Assembly (NCBI GenBank): GCA_023425615.1
Contig: JAFACJ010001102.1
Coordinates: forward strand, 1-7,444
From: Actinomycetes bacterium
GTDB taxonomy: Bacteria; Actinomycetota; Actinomycetes; Streptosporangiales; Streptosporangiaceae
Direction of reading: 5' to 3'
Length of the DNA: 7,444 bases
In this document: in pieces, positions 1 to 5,980 of the stretch
How positions within the stretch are numbered: position 1 is the stretch's first letter
Layout of the letters: every line of letters begins with the position of its first letter
Notes under the pieces: model-generated
Database searches by the model: none
Seen by the model: the letters and a program-made list of their open reading frames with translations, nothing else
What the model was told of the DNA's origin: nothing
Program-made: the position numbers and the translations under genes

Positions 1-34
1 ACTCCGATCGGAGCACGAACCTGATATCCGTCAT
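1..34 (-). CDS. ABC transporter permease, N-terminal fragment (runs off left edge)
   Basis: Only the first eleven codons are in the window, reading MTDIRFVLRSE on the minus strand. The ATG lies two bases after the TGA of the upstream ATPase gene (TGACCATG). It is preceded by a near-perfect Shine-Dalgarno sequence, AGGAGGT (minus strand, 41-47), six bases from the start, so translation is probably coupled to the ATPase. Starts of the type 'M-T-x-x-R-x-x-L-R-S-E' are common in actinobacterial ABC-2 permeases that follow a BcrA-like ATPase. The permease identity comes from this short match and the operon position, not from any visible membrane helix. A short palindrome inside it (2-13) looks like chance within coding sequence. 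Confidence 0.6.
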   Translation of the reverse strand, partial: MTDIRFVLRSE

Positions 35-36
35 GG

Positions 37-939
37 TCAGACCTCCTGAGCGCGGTATTCGACGGCGTCGCCGGTGAGTTCCAGATAGGCGTCCTCCAGG
101 GACGAACGCCGCTCGGCCAGGCGGATGACCGGGATCCCCGCCGCGCAGAGCAGTTCGCCGGCCCTGTCGGCGGTGAGTCCCCGGACGAGGAGGCCGGTCC
201 GGTCGGCCGCCACGTCCCCTCCCGCTTCGGCGAGGAGGCTCACCGCGGGACCCGTCTTGGGCTCGGGCACCCGGAGTTCGAGGGACGCCGTCGCCGTCAG
301 GTCGGTGATCGGGGCGTCGGCCAGGAGCCTGCCGCGGCCGATGACGATGAGGTGGTCGGCGGTGTTCTGCATCTCGGCCATCAGGTGGGACGAGACGAAG
401 ACCGTCCGGCCCTCGGCGGCCAGGTCCCGCATCAGGGTGCGGACCCACTGGATGCCCTCCGCGTCGAGGCCGTTGACCTGTTCGTCGAACAGGAGGACGC
501 CGGGGTCGCCGAGCAGGGCCGCGGCGATGCCGAGCCGCTGGCGCATGCCCAGGCTGAACCCGCGGATCCGGCGGCCCGCCACGTCGCCCAGCCCGGCGAG
601 TTCGAGGCAGGCGTCAACCCGGCGATCACCGATGCCGTCGGCCGCCGCGATCACCCGCAGGTGATTGCGGGCTGACCGCCCGGAATGCACCTTTGAGGCG
701 TCGAGGAGCGCCCCGACCCGCGTGAGCGGCCGGTCGAGCTCGCGCAGCCGTCTCCCGGCGATGAGGACACCGCCCTCATCCGCCCGGTCGAGCCCGAGGA
801 CCAATCGCATCGTGGTGGACTTGCCCGCGCCGTTCGGTCCGAGGAACCCGGTGACGCGTCCCGGACGGACCGTGAAGGTGAGCCCGTCGACGGCGGCGGC
901 CTTGCCGTACCGCTTGACCAGGCCCGTGACTTCGATCAT
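37..939 (-). CDS. ABC transporter ATP-binding protein (BcrA/CcmA-like, ABC-2 exporter)
   Basis: A 300-residue cytoplasmic ATPase that would power an ABC-2 exporter with the permease that follows. Visible motifs are Walker A GPNGAGKS at residues 34-41, a signature region GFSLGMRQR at 127-135, Walker B VLLFDE at 148-153 with Asp152 and catalytic Glu153, and the switch His185 in VSSHL. After about residue 215 comes a less conserved C-terminal domain. Length and the segment LDASKVHSGRSARNHL are typical of the actinobacterial BcrA-like group, which lacks a canonical Q-loop glutamine here. Two oddities: the D-loop region reads DEQVNGLDA instead of the usual DEP-NGLDP, and the signature is FSLGM rather than LSGGQ. 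The reading frame stays open upstream to 1671, but ATG at 939 is chosen because the ATPase domain begins there and GGGAGG (minus strand, 945-950) sits five bases before it. The substrate cannot be told; bacitracin- or lantibiotic-like export is only a family association. Confidence 0.93.
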   Translation of the reverse strand: MIEVTGLVKRYGKAAAVDGLTFTVRPGRVTGFLGPNGAGKSTTMRLVLGLDRADEGGVLIAGRRLRELDRPLTRVGALLDASKVHSGRSARNHLRVIAAADGIGDRRVDACLELAGLGDVAGRRIRGFSLGMRQRLGIAAALLGDPGVLLFDEQVNGLDAEGIQWVRTLMRDLAAEGRTVFVSSHLMAEMQNTADHLIVIGRGRLLADAPITDLTATASLELRVPEPKTGPAVSLLAEAGGDVAADRTGLLVRGLTADRAGELLCAAGIPVIRLAERRSSLEDAYLELTGDAVEYRAQEV

Positions 940-944
940 CTGTG

Positions 945-950
945 CCTCCC
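945..950 (-). promoter_or_regulatory. Shine-Dalgarno sequence fixing the ATPase start
   Basis: On the minus strand this reads GGGAGG, five bases upstream of the ATG at 939. It decides the start of the ATPase gene, whose frame is open for more than 700 further bases upstream, across the divergent histidine kinase gene. Confidence 0.8.
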
Positions 951-983
951 TGGGCTCCAGGGTCTGCGAGCGGGCGGTCGCGG

Positions 984-1031
984 CGCTTCCGCCCACGGTG
1001 CCGATCCCGGTTCGGACCGTGGGCGGAAGCG
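984..1031. promoter_or_regulatory. Perfect 16-bp inverted repeat between divergent genes (candidate operator)
   Basis: The left arm CGCTTCCGCCCACGGT (984-999) is the exact reverse complement of the right arm ACCGTGGGCGGAAGCG (1016-1031). Inside the 16-base spacer, CCGA (1001-1004) and TCGG (1012-1015) also pair after one bulged base. The repeat lies in the 123-bp region shared by the ABC operon (minus) and the two-component operon (plus). Its right arm covers the expected -35 zone of the predicted kinase promoter. A binding site for a dimeric regulator, such as the response regulator encoded at 2166-2831, is the favoured reading. As RNA it would also form a stable hairpin in the leader of the ABC transcript if that starts upstream, so attenuation is an alternative. 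Confidence 0.6.
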
Positions 1032-1050
1032 GTGCGGTGAACAGAGGCGC

Positions 1051-1063
1051 TACCGTCGTCCTG
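1051..1063 (+). promoter_or_regulatory. Putative -10 element and leaderless start of the histidine kinase gene
   Basis: TACCGT (1051-1056) fits the actinobacterial TAnnnT -10 pattern and ends six bases before the GTG at 1063. There is no purine-rich Shine-Dalgarno sequence in front of that GTG. Together this suggests that transcription begins at or next to the GTG, giving a leaderless mRNA. No good -35 hexamer is seen at the expected spacing, where the right arm of the inverted repeat lies, which would suit an activated promoter. Confidence 0.4.
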
Positions 1064-2169
1064 TGATCGAATCGCGACCGTGGCACTGGGTGGCACTGGA
1101 CGCCCTGGCGATCTTGCTGCTGGCCCTGCTCGCCGCGGACGGCGACGGCGAACCCGGCCTGGTCCTGCCCCTGCTCCTGGTCACGGCCCCGGTGCTGCTG
1201 CGCCGCAAGTACCCGGTGCCGGTCCTGATCTGGACGAACGCCATCACCTACCTGTTCGTCCTCGAACTTGACGCCACGATGCAGCCCGCCGCCTGGATGC
1301 TGGCCTCCTACTCGGCCGCCGTCCGCTCCCGGCGCGCCGCCATCCTGACCGGCGTCGGCACCTGGCTGCTGGCGCAGGCGATCGTCCTGCACCAGGACGA
1401 CATGACCCCGCTCCATCTGGTCGTGGTCCCGCTGATCGTCGCGCTGCCGCCGTGCGTGCTGGCCGACGCCCTCCGCCAGCGCCGCGCGTGGATGACCGCC
1501 TTCGCCGACCAGCAACGCCGCCGCGCCGACGCCGAGGCCGGGGCGCGGATCGCCGCCGAACGCCTGACGATCGCCCGCGAACTGCACGACGTCGTCGCCC
1601 ACGGGGTGACGCTGATGACCGTCCAGGCGGGCATCGCCCGGCTCCGCTCCGCCCCCGACGACCCCCTCCACGAGGTCGTCGGGACGATCGAGCAGACGGG
1701 CCGTTCATCCCTCGCGGAGATGCGCCGCCTCATGCACCTCCTGCGCGGCGACGACGCCGACGGTCTCGCGCCCCAGCCGGGGCTGTCCGACCTGGGCGAG
1801 CTGGTGGCCGCGGCCTCGGCGGCGGGCCTGCACACCGAGCTGTCCATCCACGGAGCACCACGTCCGCTGCCCACCGGTACCGACCTGGCCGCCTACCGGA
1901 TCGTCCAGGAGGCACTGACCAACGCCGTCAAACACGCGGCCACCCGATCGGCGACCATCAACGTCACCCACGAGGCCGACGGCGTCCGGCTGCACGTCGC
2001 CAACCCCGGTCCGGCCGTCGCGCGCGGCCAGGGCCAGGGCATCCCGGGGATGAGGGAGCGAGCCCGCCTCTACGGCGGCACGGTGAGCGCCGAGCCCACA
2101 CCCCCGGACGGCTGGCGTGTGGAGGCCTGGCTCCCTTACACCCCCGCGCTGGACGAGGTCCGCTCATGA
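1063..2169 (+). CDS. Sensor histidine kinase, HisKA_3 (NarL-partner) type
   Basis: A 368-residue membrane histidine kinase that should autophosphorylate and pass phosphate to the response regulator encoded directly after it. Residues 1-135 are mostly hydrophobic, with about four to five membrane helices and very short loops, so there is no sizeable extracellular sensor domain. A charged linker or coiled coil (about 137-165) follows. The H-box is TIARELHDVVAHGV, with His175 the likely phosphoacceptor. The ATP-binding domain has the N-box EALTNAVKHA with Asn287 and a glycine-rich G-box, GQGQGIPGMRERARLYGG (322-339). This compact plan matches the intramembrane-sensing kinases common beside actinobacterial ABC exporters. 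The GTG at 1063 is chosen because it begins the hydrophobic domain and fits a leaderless start; no ribosome binding site is visible. The stop overlaps the next start as ATGA (2166-2169), so the pair is translationally coupled. The stimulus is unknown. Confidence 0.93.
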   Translation: MIESRPWHWVALDALAILLLALLAADGDGEPGLVLPLLLVTAPVLLRRKYPVPVLIWTNAITYLFVLELDATMQPAAWMLASYSAAVRSRRAAILTGVGTWLLAQAIVLHQDDMTPLHLVVVPLIVALPPCVLADALRQRRAWMTAFADQQRRRADAEAGARIAAERLTIARELHDVVAHGVTLMTVQAGIARLRSAPDDPLHEVVGTIEQTGRSSLAEMRRLMHLLRGDDADGLAPQPGLSDLGELVAAASAAGLHTELSIHGAPRPLPTGTDLAAYRIVQEALTNAVKHAATRSATINVTHEADGVRLHVANPGPAVARGQGQGIPGMRERARLYGGTVSAEPTPPDGWRVEAWLPYTPALDEVRS

Positions 2170-2831
2170 TCCGAGTCATGCTCGCCGACGACCAGGCGCT
2201 CCTGCGGGTCTCGCTGTCGGCGCTCTTGAACACAGAGCCGGGCATGCGGGTCGTGGGCACCGCGGAGAACGGCACCGAGGCCGTGGAACTGGCTGCCTCT
2301 CTCCGTCCCGACGTGGTCCTGATGGACGTCCGTATGCCGGGGATGAACGGCATAGACGCCACTCGCAAGATCACCGAAGATCCGTCGATCCGCGTCATCA
2401 TCCTCACCTCGTTCGACCTGGACGAGTACGTCTTCGCCGGTCTCCGTGCGGGCGCCGGGGGCTTCCTCCTCAAGGACTCGCCTCCGGAGGACCTCCTCAC
2501 GGCGATCCGCGTGGTGGCGGCCGGCGAGGCGCTCCTCACCCCCGCCGCGACCCGTCGTCTGATCGAGCGCTTCACCGCCACCCCCGCGGCCCCCGCCGAC
2601 CGCCTCTCGGCGTCCCACCCGTCCCGCGGGATCCTCGCTACCCTCACCGACCGGGAACGAGACGTCCTGACCCGCGTGGCACGGGGCATGTCCAACGCCG
2701 AGATCGCCGCCGATCTGGTCCTGGCCACCAGCACGATCAAAACGCACCTGACCAATCTGCTGGCCAAGACCGGCTCCCGTGACCGTGCCCAACTGGTCAT
2801 CTTCGCCTACGAATCCGGCCTGGTCTTCTGA
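2166..2831 (+). CDS. Two-component response regulator, NarL/LuxR family
   Basis: A 221-residue cytoplasmic DNA-binding regulator. The receiver domain (residues 1-120) has the acidic pair Asp8/Asp9, the phosphoacceptor Asp54 in VLMDVRMPG, Thr81 after the fourth strand and Lys103 in LLKDS, so all key residues are present. A linker rich in Ala and Pro (about 125-155) leads to a LuxR-type helix-turn-helix (about 158-218), with LTDRERDVL, GMSNAEIAADLVLATSTIKTHL and a final dimerising helix. The ATG overlaps the stop of the kinase gene by four bases, and the kinase is the obvious partner. Its likely targets are the divergent promoters at 940-1062, including the perfect inverted repeat there; this is inference from position. 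Its stop codon lies inside the stem of a hairpin shared with the convergent TetR gene. Confidence 0.95.
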   Translation: MIRVMLADDQALLRVSLSALLNTEPGMRVVGTAENGTEAVELAASLRPDVVLMDVRMPGMNGIDATRKITEDPSIRVIILTSFDLDEYVFAGLRAGAGGFLLKDSPPEDLLTAIRVVAAGEALLTPAATRRLIERFTATPAAPADRLSASHPSRGILATLTDRERDVLTRVARGMSNAEIAADLVLATSTIKTHLTNLLAKTGSRDRAQLVIFAYESGLVF

Positions 2832-2850
2832 GACTTCCGGCTCAGAAGAC
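2823..2850. terminator. Bidirectional hairpin terminator shared by convergent genes
   Basis: GTCTTCTGAG (2823-2832) and CTCAGAAGAC (2841-2850) form a perfect 10-bp stem with an eight-base loop. The stem holds the stop codons of both convergent genes (2829-2831 plus, 2842-2844 minus). There is no T-tract, as is usual in high-GC actinobacteria. Function as a terminator is inferred from symmetry and position. Confidence 0.7.
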
Positions 2851-3510
2851 GGAATCCCCCTCGTGCGCCTCGGGCGGGATCGCGCCGGGGGGCAGGGTGC
2901 TGGGGGCCAGGAGGAGACCTCCGATCGCGTCGAGCATGAAGCGGCCGAGCAGTTCCCATGTGCCGTGGGTGTTGCGGCCCTCGGCGAGGTCGAGTTCGAA
3001 GGTGGCGCTGGCTCGGAACAGCAGGGGACGGACCATCCTCCAGCGCATGCGCAGGACTTCGGGAGGGACGTTCTCCGGCGCCGTCTGCGTGATGGCACGG
3101 ACCGCCTCTCCGGCCTGCGGTCCGGCGAGTTCGGGTAGCACTTTCCCCTCGACCGCCGGGTCGCTGAGGATCTGGGTGATGAAACGGGCGTAGTAGGTGG
3201 GCGGGCCGAGGCGGTCCAGGTGGACGAGTGTCGGGAGCAGGACGCAGGCGAGGTGTTCGCGCGGGTCGGGGGAGCCTTCCGCCTTGTCCGCCATGGCACG
3301 GCTGATCGCGTCGATCTCCGCGCGGTGCGCTCGGATGATCTCCAGGATGAGGCCCTGTTTGTCGCCGAAGTGGTAGGCGACCGCCGAGTGGTTGGCCGCG
3401 CCCGCCTCTTCGGCGATGCGCCGGGCGGAGACCGCGGTGGGCCCCTGCTCGGCGATGAGGCGTTCGCCCGCGGCCAGCAGCATCTCCCGGGTCGTCGCCT
3501 TGGCCGTCAT
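2842..3510 (-). CDS. TetR/AcrR-family transcriptional repressor
   Basis: A 222-residue one-component regulator. The N-terminal DNA-binding domain (about residues 5-52) has the TetR pattern: LLAAGERLIAEQG, then the helix-turn-helix VSARRIAEEAGAANHSAVAYHFGDK ending in the typical YHF-x-x-K. The rest is a helical ligand-binding and dimerisation domain that does not reveal the ligand. The gene is divergent from two exporter-like genes, and two palindromes lie between them, so it probably represses both itself and the exporters until a ligand binds. The frame extends to a GTG at 3564 and another ATG at 3519. The ATG at 3510 is preferred because GAGAGG (minus strand, 3520-3525) lies nine bases before it, whereas it abuts the ATG at 3519, and because the family domain starts just after. 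The two upstream starts would add 18 or 3 residues. Confidence 0.92.
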   Translation of the reverse strand: MTAKATTREMLLAAGERLIAEQGPTAVSARRIAEEAGAANHSAVAYHFGDKQGLILEIIRAHRAEIDAISRAMADKAEGSPDPREHLACVLLPTLVHLDRLGPPTYYARFITQILSDPAVEGKVLPELAGPQAGEAVRAITQTAPENVPPEVLRMRWRMVRPLLFRASATFELDLAEGRNTHGTWELLGRFMLDAIGGLLLAPSTLPPGAIPPEAHEGDSVF

Positions 3511-3577
3511 GGCGTCCATCCTCTCATCGCCGCTCCCGGCTGTGAGAACCGTCTCTCGCGGCACATCCAGGTCAGAC

Positions 3578-3599
3578 CATTAAGGCACATGACTTAATG
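3578..3599. promoter_or_regulatory. TetR operator, site 1 (palindrome)
   Basis: The core TTAAGGCACATGACTTAA (3580-3597) is palindromic except for one mismatched pair (3585/3592) and the two central bases. The symmetry extends one further C-A/T-G step on each side (3578-3599). Read on the minus strand, the core is TTAAGTCATGTGCCTTAA, identical at 16 of 18 positions to site 2. AT-rich symmetric DNA is conspicuous in this GC-rich window. Placement between the TetR gene and its divergent target points to binding by that repressor. Confidence 0.75.
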
Positions 3600-3605
3600 T
3601 TGACG
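3600..3605 (+). promoter_or_regulatory. Candidate -35 element of the exporter operon
   Basis: TTGACG is a near-consensus -35 hexamer located between the two operators. The -10 position at normal spacing (about 3622-3628) falls within site 2, but no convincing TAnnnT hexamer is seen there. The call is tentative; if right, repressor bound at either site would block RNA polymerase. Confidence 0.35.
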
Positions 3606-3637
3606 GAAGCCTTAAGTCATGTGACTTAGGGCTTCCG
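3604..3637. promoter_or_regulatory. TetR operator, site 2, inside a 34-bp palindrome
   Basis: The core TTAAGTCATGTGACTTAG (3612-3629) sits inside a longer symmetric element. Positions 3604-3619 pair with 3622-3637 at 15 of 16 positions, the exception being 3612/3629, around a two-base centre (TG). The outer arms are CGGAAGCC and GGGCTTCCG. The centre lies 32 bp from that of site 1, about three helical turns, so both sites face the same side of the DNA. In RNA this could also form a hairpin just upstream of the exporter start. Confidence 0.75.
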
Positions 3638-3645
3638 GAGACATG

Positions 3646-3651
3646 AGGGAG
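3646..3651 (+). promoter_or_regulatory. Ribosome binding site favouring the start at 3661
   Basis: AGGGAG lies nine bases before the ATG at 3661. The alternative in-frame ATG at 3643 has only GGAG two bases in front of it, too close for efficient use. The later start is therefore preferred, though not proven. Confidence 0.5.
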
Positions 3652-3660
3652 ATCGACCTG

Positions 3661-4782
3661 ATGCAAGCGACGGACACCGTTCCCGCCGCCGAGGGGGGAA
3701 CGGAGGCGGGCCGGGGAGGGCGGAAGCAGCCCCCCAAAGCGGTCATGTACGCCTTCGTGGGGCTCATCCCGTTCCTGCTGGTGATGATGCTCGTCAGCGT
3801 GTACACCACGTCGATGCACCAGCCCGTGCCACGTGACCTGCCGGTCGCGGTGATCGGCACCGGGCAGCAGGCGGTCGGGCTCGCCGACGCGCTCAACGCC
3901 GCCGAGGGCTCCCCGGTCGAGGTCCGCACCGTCGGCGCCGTGTCGGAGGCCGAGGATCTCCTGAAGCGCCGCGAGATCGGCGCCGCCTTCCGGCTGCCGG
4001 CCTCGCCGGGCGGCCCGGCCACCCTCTACACCGCGCAGGCCGCGGGCATGGGCCAGGCTTCGATGATGCAGGCGATCTTCACCGGGATCGCCGCGCAGCA
4101 GGGCCTCCAGGTGGAACACCGGGAGATCGCGCCGCTGCCACCGGAGGACGGCATGGGCGTCTCCGCGATGATGATCGTCACCGGCTGGATCCTCTCCGGA
4201 TACATGATCATCACCATGATCACCCAGGGTGCGCCCGAGGTGTTCACCCTGCGCAGGACACCTGCCTTCCTGGCGGTCTGGGCGGCGCTGATGAGTCTCG
4301 TGGTGTGGCTGATCGCCGACCCGGTCATCGGGGCGGTGGGCGGACACGCCTGGGAGATGCTCGCGCTCGGCTGGGCGACGATCTTCGCGGTCGGCCTGGC
4401 GCAGAGCTTCATCGCCCGCCTCATCGGCGGGCTCGGCTCGATCGCCGGCGTGTTCGTCCTCATGTACCTGGGCGTCCCCGCGTCGAACCTGGGCATGCCG
4501 GTGAAGGCGATGCCCGGCTTCTTCGAATGGCTGCACGGCGTCCTGCCGACACCCGCCGCCGGCGAGGCGCTACGCGCGATCCTCTACTTCGGCGGCCAGG
4601 GGGTGAGCGGCCACCTGCTGGTCCTCGCGCTGTGGGGAGCGGTGTCCGTCGCGGGCTCCGTCGCCCTGGACTCGCTGCGCAACCGGCGCAAGCCCAAGCA
4701 CCTGCTGACCGCGAGCGAGGAGACGGCGGTGGACGAGGCCGCCGACGCGGCCGCGGCCTCGGCAGTCCCCGTCACGGCCTGA
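3661..4782 (+). CDS. ABC-2/YhgE-like export membrane protein, copy 1
   Basis: A 373-residue integral membrane protein. After a polar Gly/Glu-rich cytoplasmic tail comes one helix (about 28-50), a large extracytoplasmic domain (about 51-165), then five helices (about 167-190, 202-225, 231-254, 257-276, 316-337) and an Ala/Glu-rich cytoplasmic tail. One helix, a big external domain, then five helices is the plan of ABC2_membrane_3 and YhgE/Pip-type export proteins; the family assignment rests on this topology. It is paralogous to the next gene, sharing MHQP, RTVG, KRE-x-x-GA, IAPLP-x-x-DG, GWILSG and FF-x-WLHG-x-LP-P with it. No ATP-binding gene is adjacent, so it may borrow an ATPase or work without one. 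It is the first gene after the TetR operators and should be induced when the repressor is released. An upstream ATG at 3643 would add six residues. The substrate is unknown; drug or lipid export is a guess from TetR control. Confidence 0.8.
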   Translation: MQATDTVPAAEGGTEAGRGGRKQPPKAVMYAFVGLIPFLLVMMLVSVYTTSMHQPVPRDLPVAVIGTGQQAVGLADALNAAEGSPVEVRTVGAVSEAEDLLKRREIGAAFRLPASPGGPATLYTAQAAGMGQASMMQAIFTGIAAQQGLQVEHREIAPLPPEDGMGVSAMMIVTGWILSGYMIITMITQGAPEVFTLRRTPAFLAVWAALMSLVVWLIADPVIGAVGGHAWEMLALGWATIFAVGLAQSFIARLIGGLGSIAGVFVLMYLGVPASNLGMPVKAMPGFFEWLHGVLPTPAAGEALRAILYFGGQGVSGHLLVLALWGAVSVAGSVALDSLRNRRKPKHLLTASEETAVDEAADAAAASAVPVTA

Positions 4783-4828
4783 CCCGGCGCCCACGACTTC
4801 CACCCACGAGCTTCCCGCGAGGTTCCGC

Positions 4829-5911
4829 ATGTCCTCCACCACCAGCGGCCAGCACGCCGCCGTCCACCGTTCGTCGCCCGCGGTCAAGTACGTCCTGGTC
4901 GGGCTCTTCCCGTTCCTCATGGTCGTGATGATGCTCGGCGTCATGCTGACGGCCATGCACCAGCCCGCGCCCAACCGGATGCCGCTCGCCGTCGTCGCCT
5001 CGACCGCGGCCCAGGCCGAGAAGGTCTCCGCGCAGTTGACCGCCGCCACCGGGGAGTCCTTCGACCTGCGCACCGTCGGCACCGAGACCGAGGCCAGGGA
5101 ACTCATCCTCAAGCGCGAGGTCGCCGGCGCCTACGCCGGGCCGTCGGTGCGCGGTCGGGGCCAGGCCGTCCTCTACGTCGCGGGGGCGGCGGGCGCGAGC
5201 CAGATGCAGACGCTCACCACCGTCCTCACCGGCTTCGCCGCCGGGCAGGGCGTCGCGCTCCGGCAGGAGGACATCGCACCGCTGCCCGCCTCGGACGGCT
5301 CCGGCATCTCCACGCTCTACCTGACCCTCGGCTGGATCCTGTCCGGCGCGATCTTCGTCCTTGTCGCCGGAGCCGCAGCGCCGCAGCTGATGCGGCCACG
5401 GCTCTTCGCCGCCGTCGCCGCCGGCTGGGCGGTGTTCATGGGCTTGGCGGTCTGGCTGACGATCGGCCCGATCATCGGCGCGATCGACGGGCATCCCGAG
5501 CTCATCGGCCTCGGCGCGCTCGCCTCCTACACCGGCGCCCTGGTGACCGCCTTCTTCGCCCGCCTGCTCGCCCCGCTCGGCGTGAACCCCGCCCTCGCCC
5601 AGATCGCGGGCGTCCCGGCGATCGGCCTCCTGGTGATCCTCGGCGTCCCGGCCTCGGGCGGCGCCGTCTCGGTCTGGATGGAACCGTCCTTCTTCCAGTG
5701 GCTCCACGGCATCCTCCCCATGCCCGCCGTCCTGGAGACCGCGCGCTCGATCCTCTACTTCGACGCCCGCACCCTCGGCGGCCACCTCACCACCCTTCTG
5801 ATCTGGCTCTTCGCCTTCCTCGTCCTCAACTTCGTCCCCCTGTCCCGCAAGCGCCGGGACGAGACGGCGGCAGCCGACCCCGCCCCGATACCGGAGCCGG
5901 TCGCCGTCTGA
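4829..5911 (+). CDS. ABC-2/YhgE-like export membrane protein, copy 2
   Basis: A 360-residue membrane protein with the same layout as the preceding gene: helix about 19-42, external domain about 43-157, helices about 159-182, 190-212, 222-246, 253-273 and 317-337, then a short Arg/Lys then Ala/Pro tail. It aligns with copy 1 over nearly its whole length, for example VGLFPFLMVVMM against VGLIPFLLVMML and FFQWLHGILPMPA against FFEWLHGVLPTPA. The two look like an old tandem duplication, now diverged well below near-identity. The start is supported by GAGG (4819-4822) six bases before the ATG. Only 46 bases separate it from copy 1 and no terminator is seen between, so both are probably on one transcript under TetR control. 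The pair may form a heterodimer, as many two-permease exporters do, but this is inference. Confidence 0.8.
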   Translation: MSSTTSGQHAAVHRSSPAVKYVLVGLFPFLMVVMMLGVMLTAMHQPAPNRMPLAVVASTAAQAEKVSAQLTAATGESFDLRTVGTETEARELILKREVAGAYAGPSVRGRGQAVLYVAGAAGASQMQTLTTVLTGFAAGQGVALRQEDIAPLPASDGSGISTLYLTLGWILSGAIFVLVAGAAAPQLMRPRLFAAVAAGWAVFMGLAVWLTIGPIIGAIDGHPELIGLGALASYTGALVTAFFARLLAPLGVNPALAQIAGVPAIGLLVILGVPASGGAVSVWMEPSFFQWLHGILPMPAVLETARSILYFDARTLGGHLTTLLIWLFAFLVLNFVPLSRKRRDETAAADPAPIPEPVAV

Positions 5912-5918
5912 ACCGCGC

Positions 5919-5944
5919 TCCGGGACGTCACGGATCATCCCGGA
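5919..5944 (+). terminator. Weak hairpin after the exporter operon
   Basis: TCCGGGA (5919-5925) and TCCCGGA (5938-5944) form a 7-bp stem with a 12-base loop shortly after the stop at 5911. There is no T-tract. It is the only terminator candidate between the exporter operon and the ArsR gene, and could be chance in such GC-rich DNA. Confidence 0.3.
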
Positions 5945-5952
5945 TGCGGGAC

Positions 5953-5980
5953 GAAAGCGTAACCTATGGGTTACGCTTTC
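5953..5980. promoter_or_regulatory. 28-bp palindromic operator of the ArsR gene
   Basis: GAAAGCGTAACC (5953-5964) and GGTTACGCTTTC (5969-5980) are perfect 12-bp inverted arms around the four-base centre TATG. The element ends three bases before the likely start codon at 5984 and contains the predicted -10 element. Autorepression by the encoded ArsR protein is the natural reading. Confidence 0.8.

Noticed and set aside
2..13. Palindrome CTCCGATCGGAG at the left edge
   Set aside because: It lies within the first codons of the permease and is short; no sign of regulatory placement.
1023..1030. GCGGAAGC shared between the kinase-side inverted repeat and the outer arms of the 34-bp palindrome at 3604-3637
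   Set aside because: Only about seven bases of GC-rich sequence are shared, outside the AT-rich TetR core, so a common regulator is not supported.
940..1671. Upstream extension of the ATPase frame giving a 544-residue product
   Set aside because: It runs antisense through the histidine kinase gene, has low-complexity Gly/Asp/Gln/Arg-rich composition, and the ATPase domain with its own ribosome binding site starts at 939.
1452..2165. N-terminal extension of the response regulator frame
   Set aside because: It is an Arg/Pro-rich alternate-frame reading of the kinase gene. The receiver domain begins exactly at the ATG overlapping the kinase stop.
3580..4536. Minus-strand open frame of 318 codons opposite exporter copy 1
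   Set aside because: His/Asp/Arg-rich shadow with no domain. The plus strand has clear membrane helices and a paralogue.
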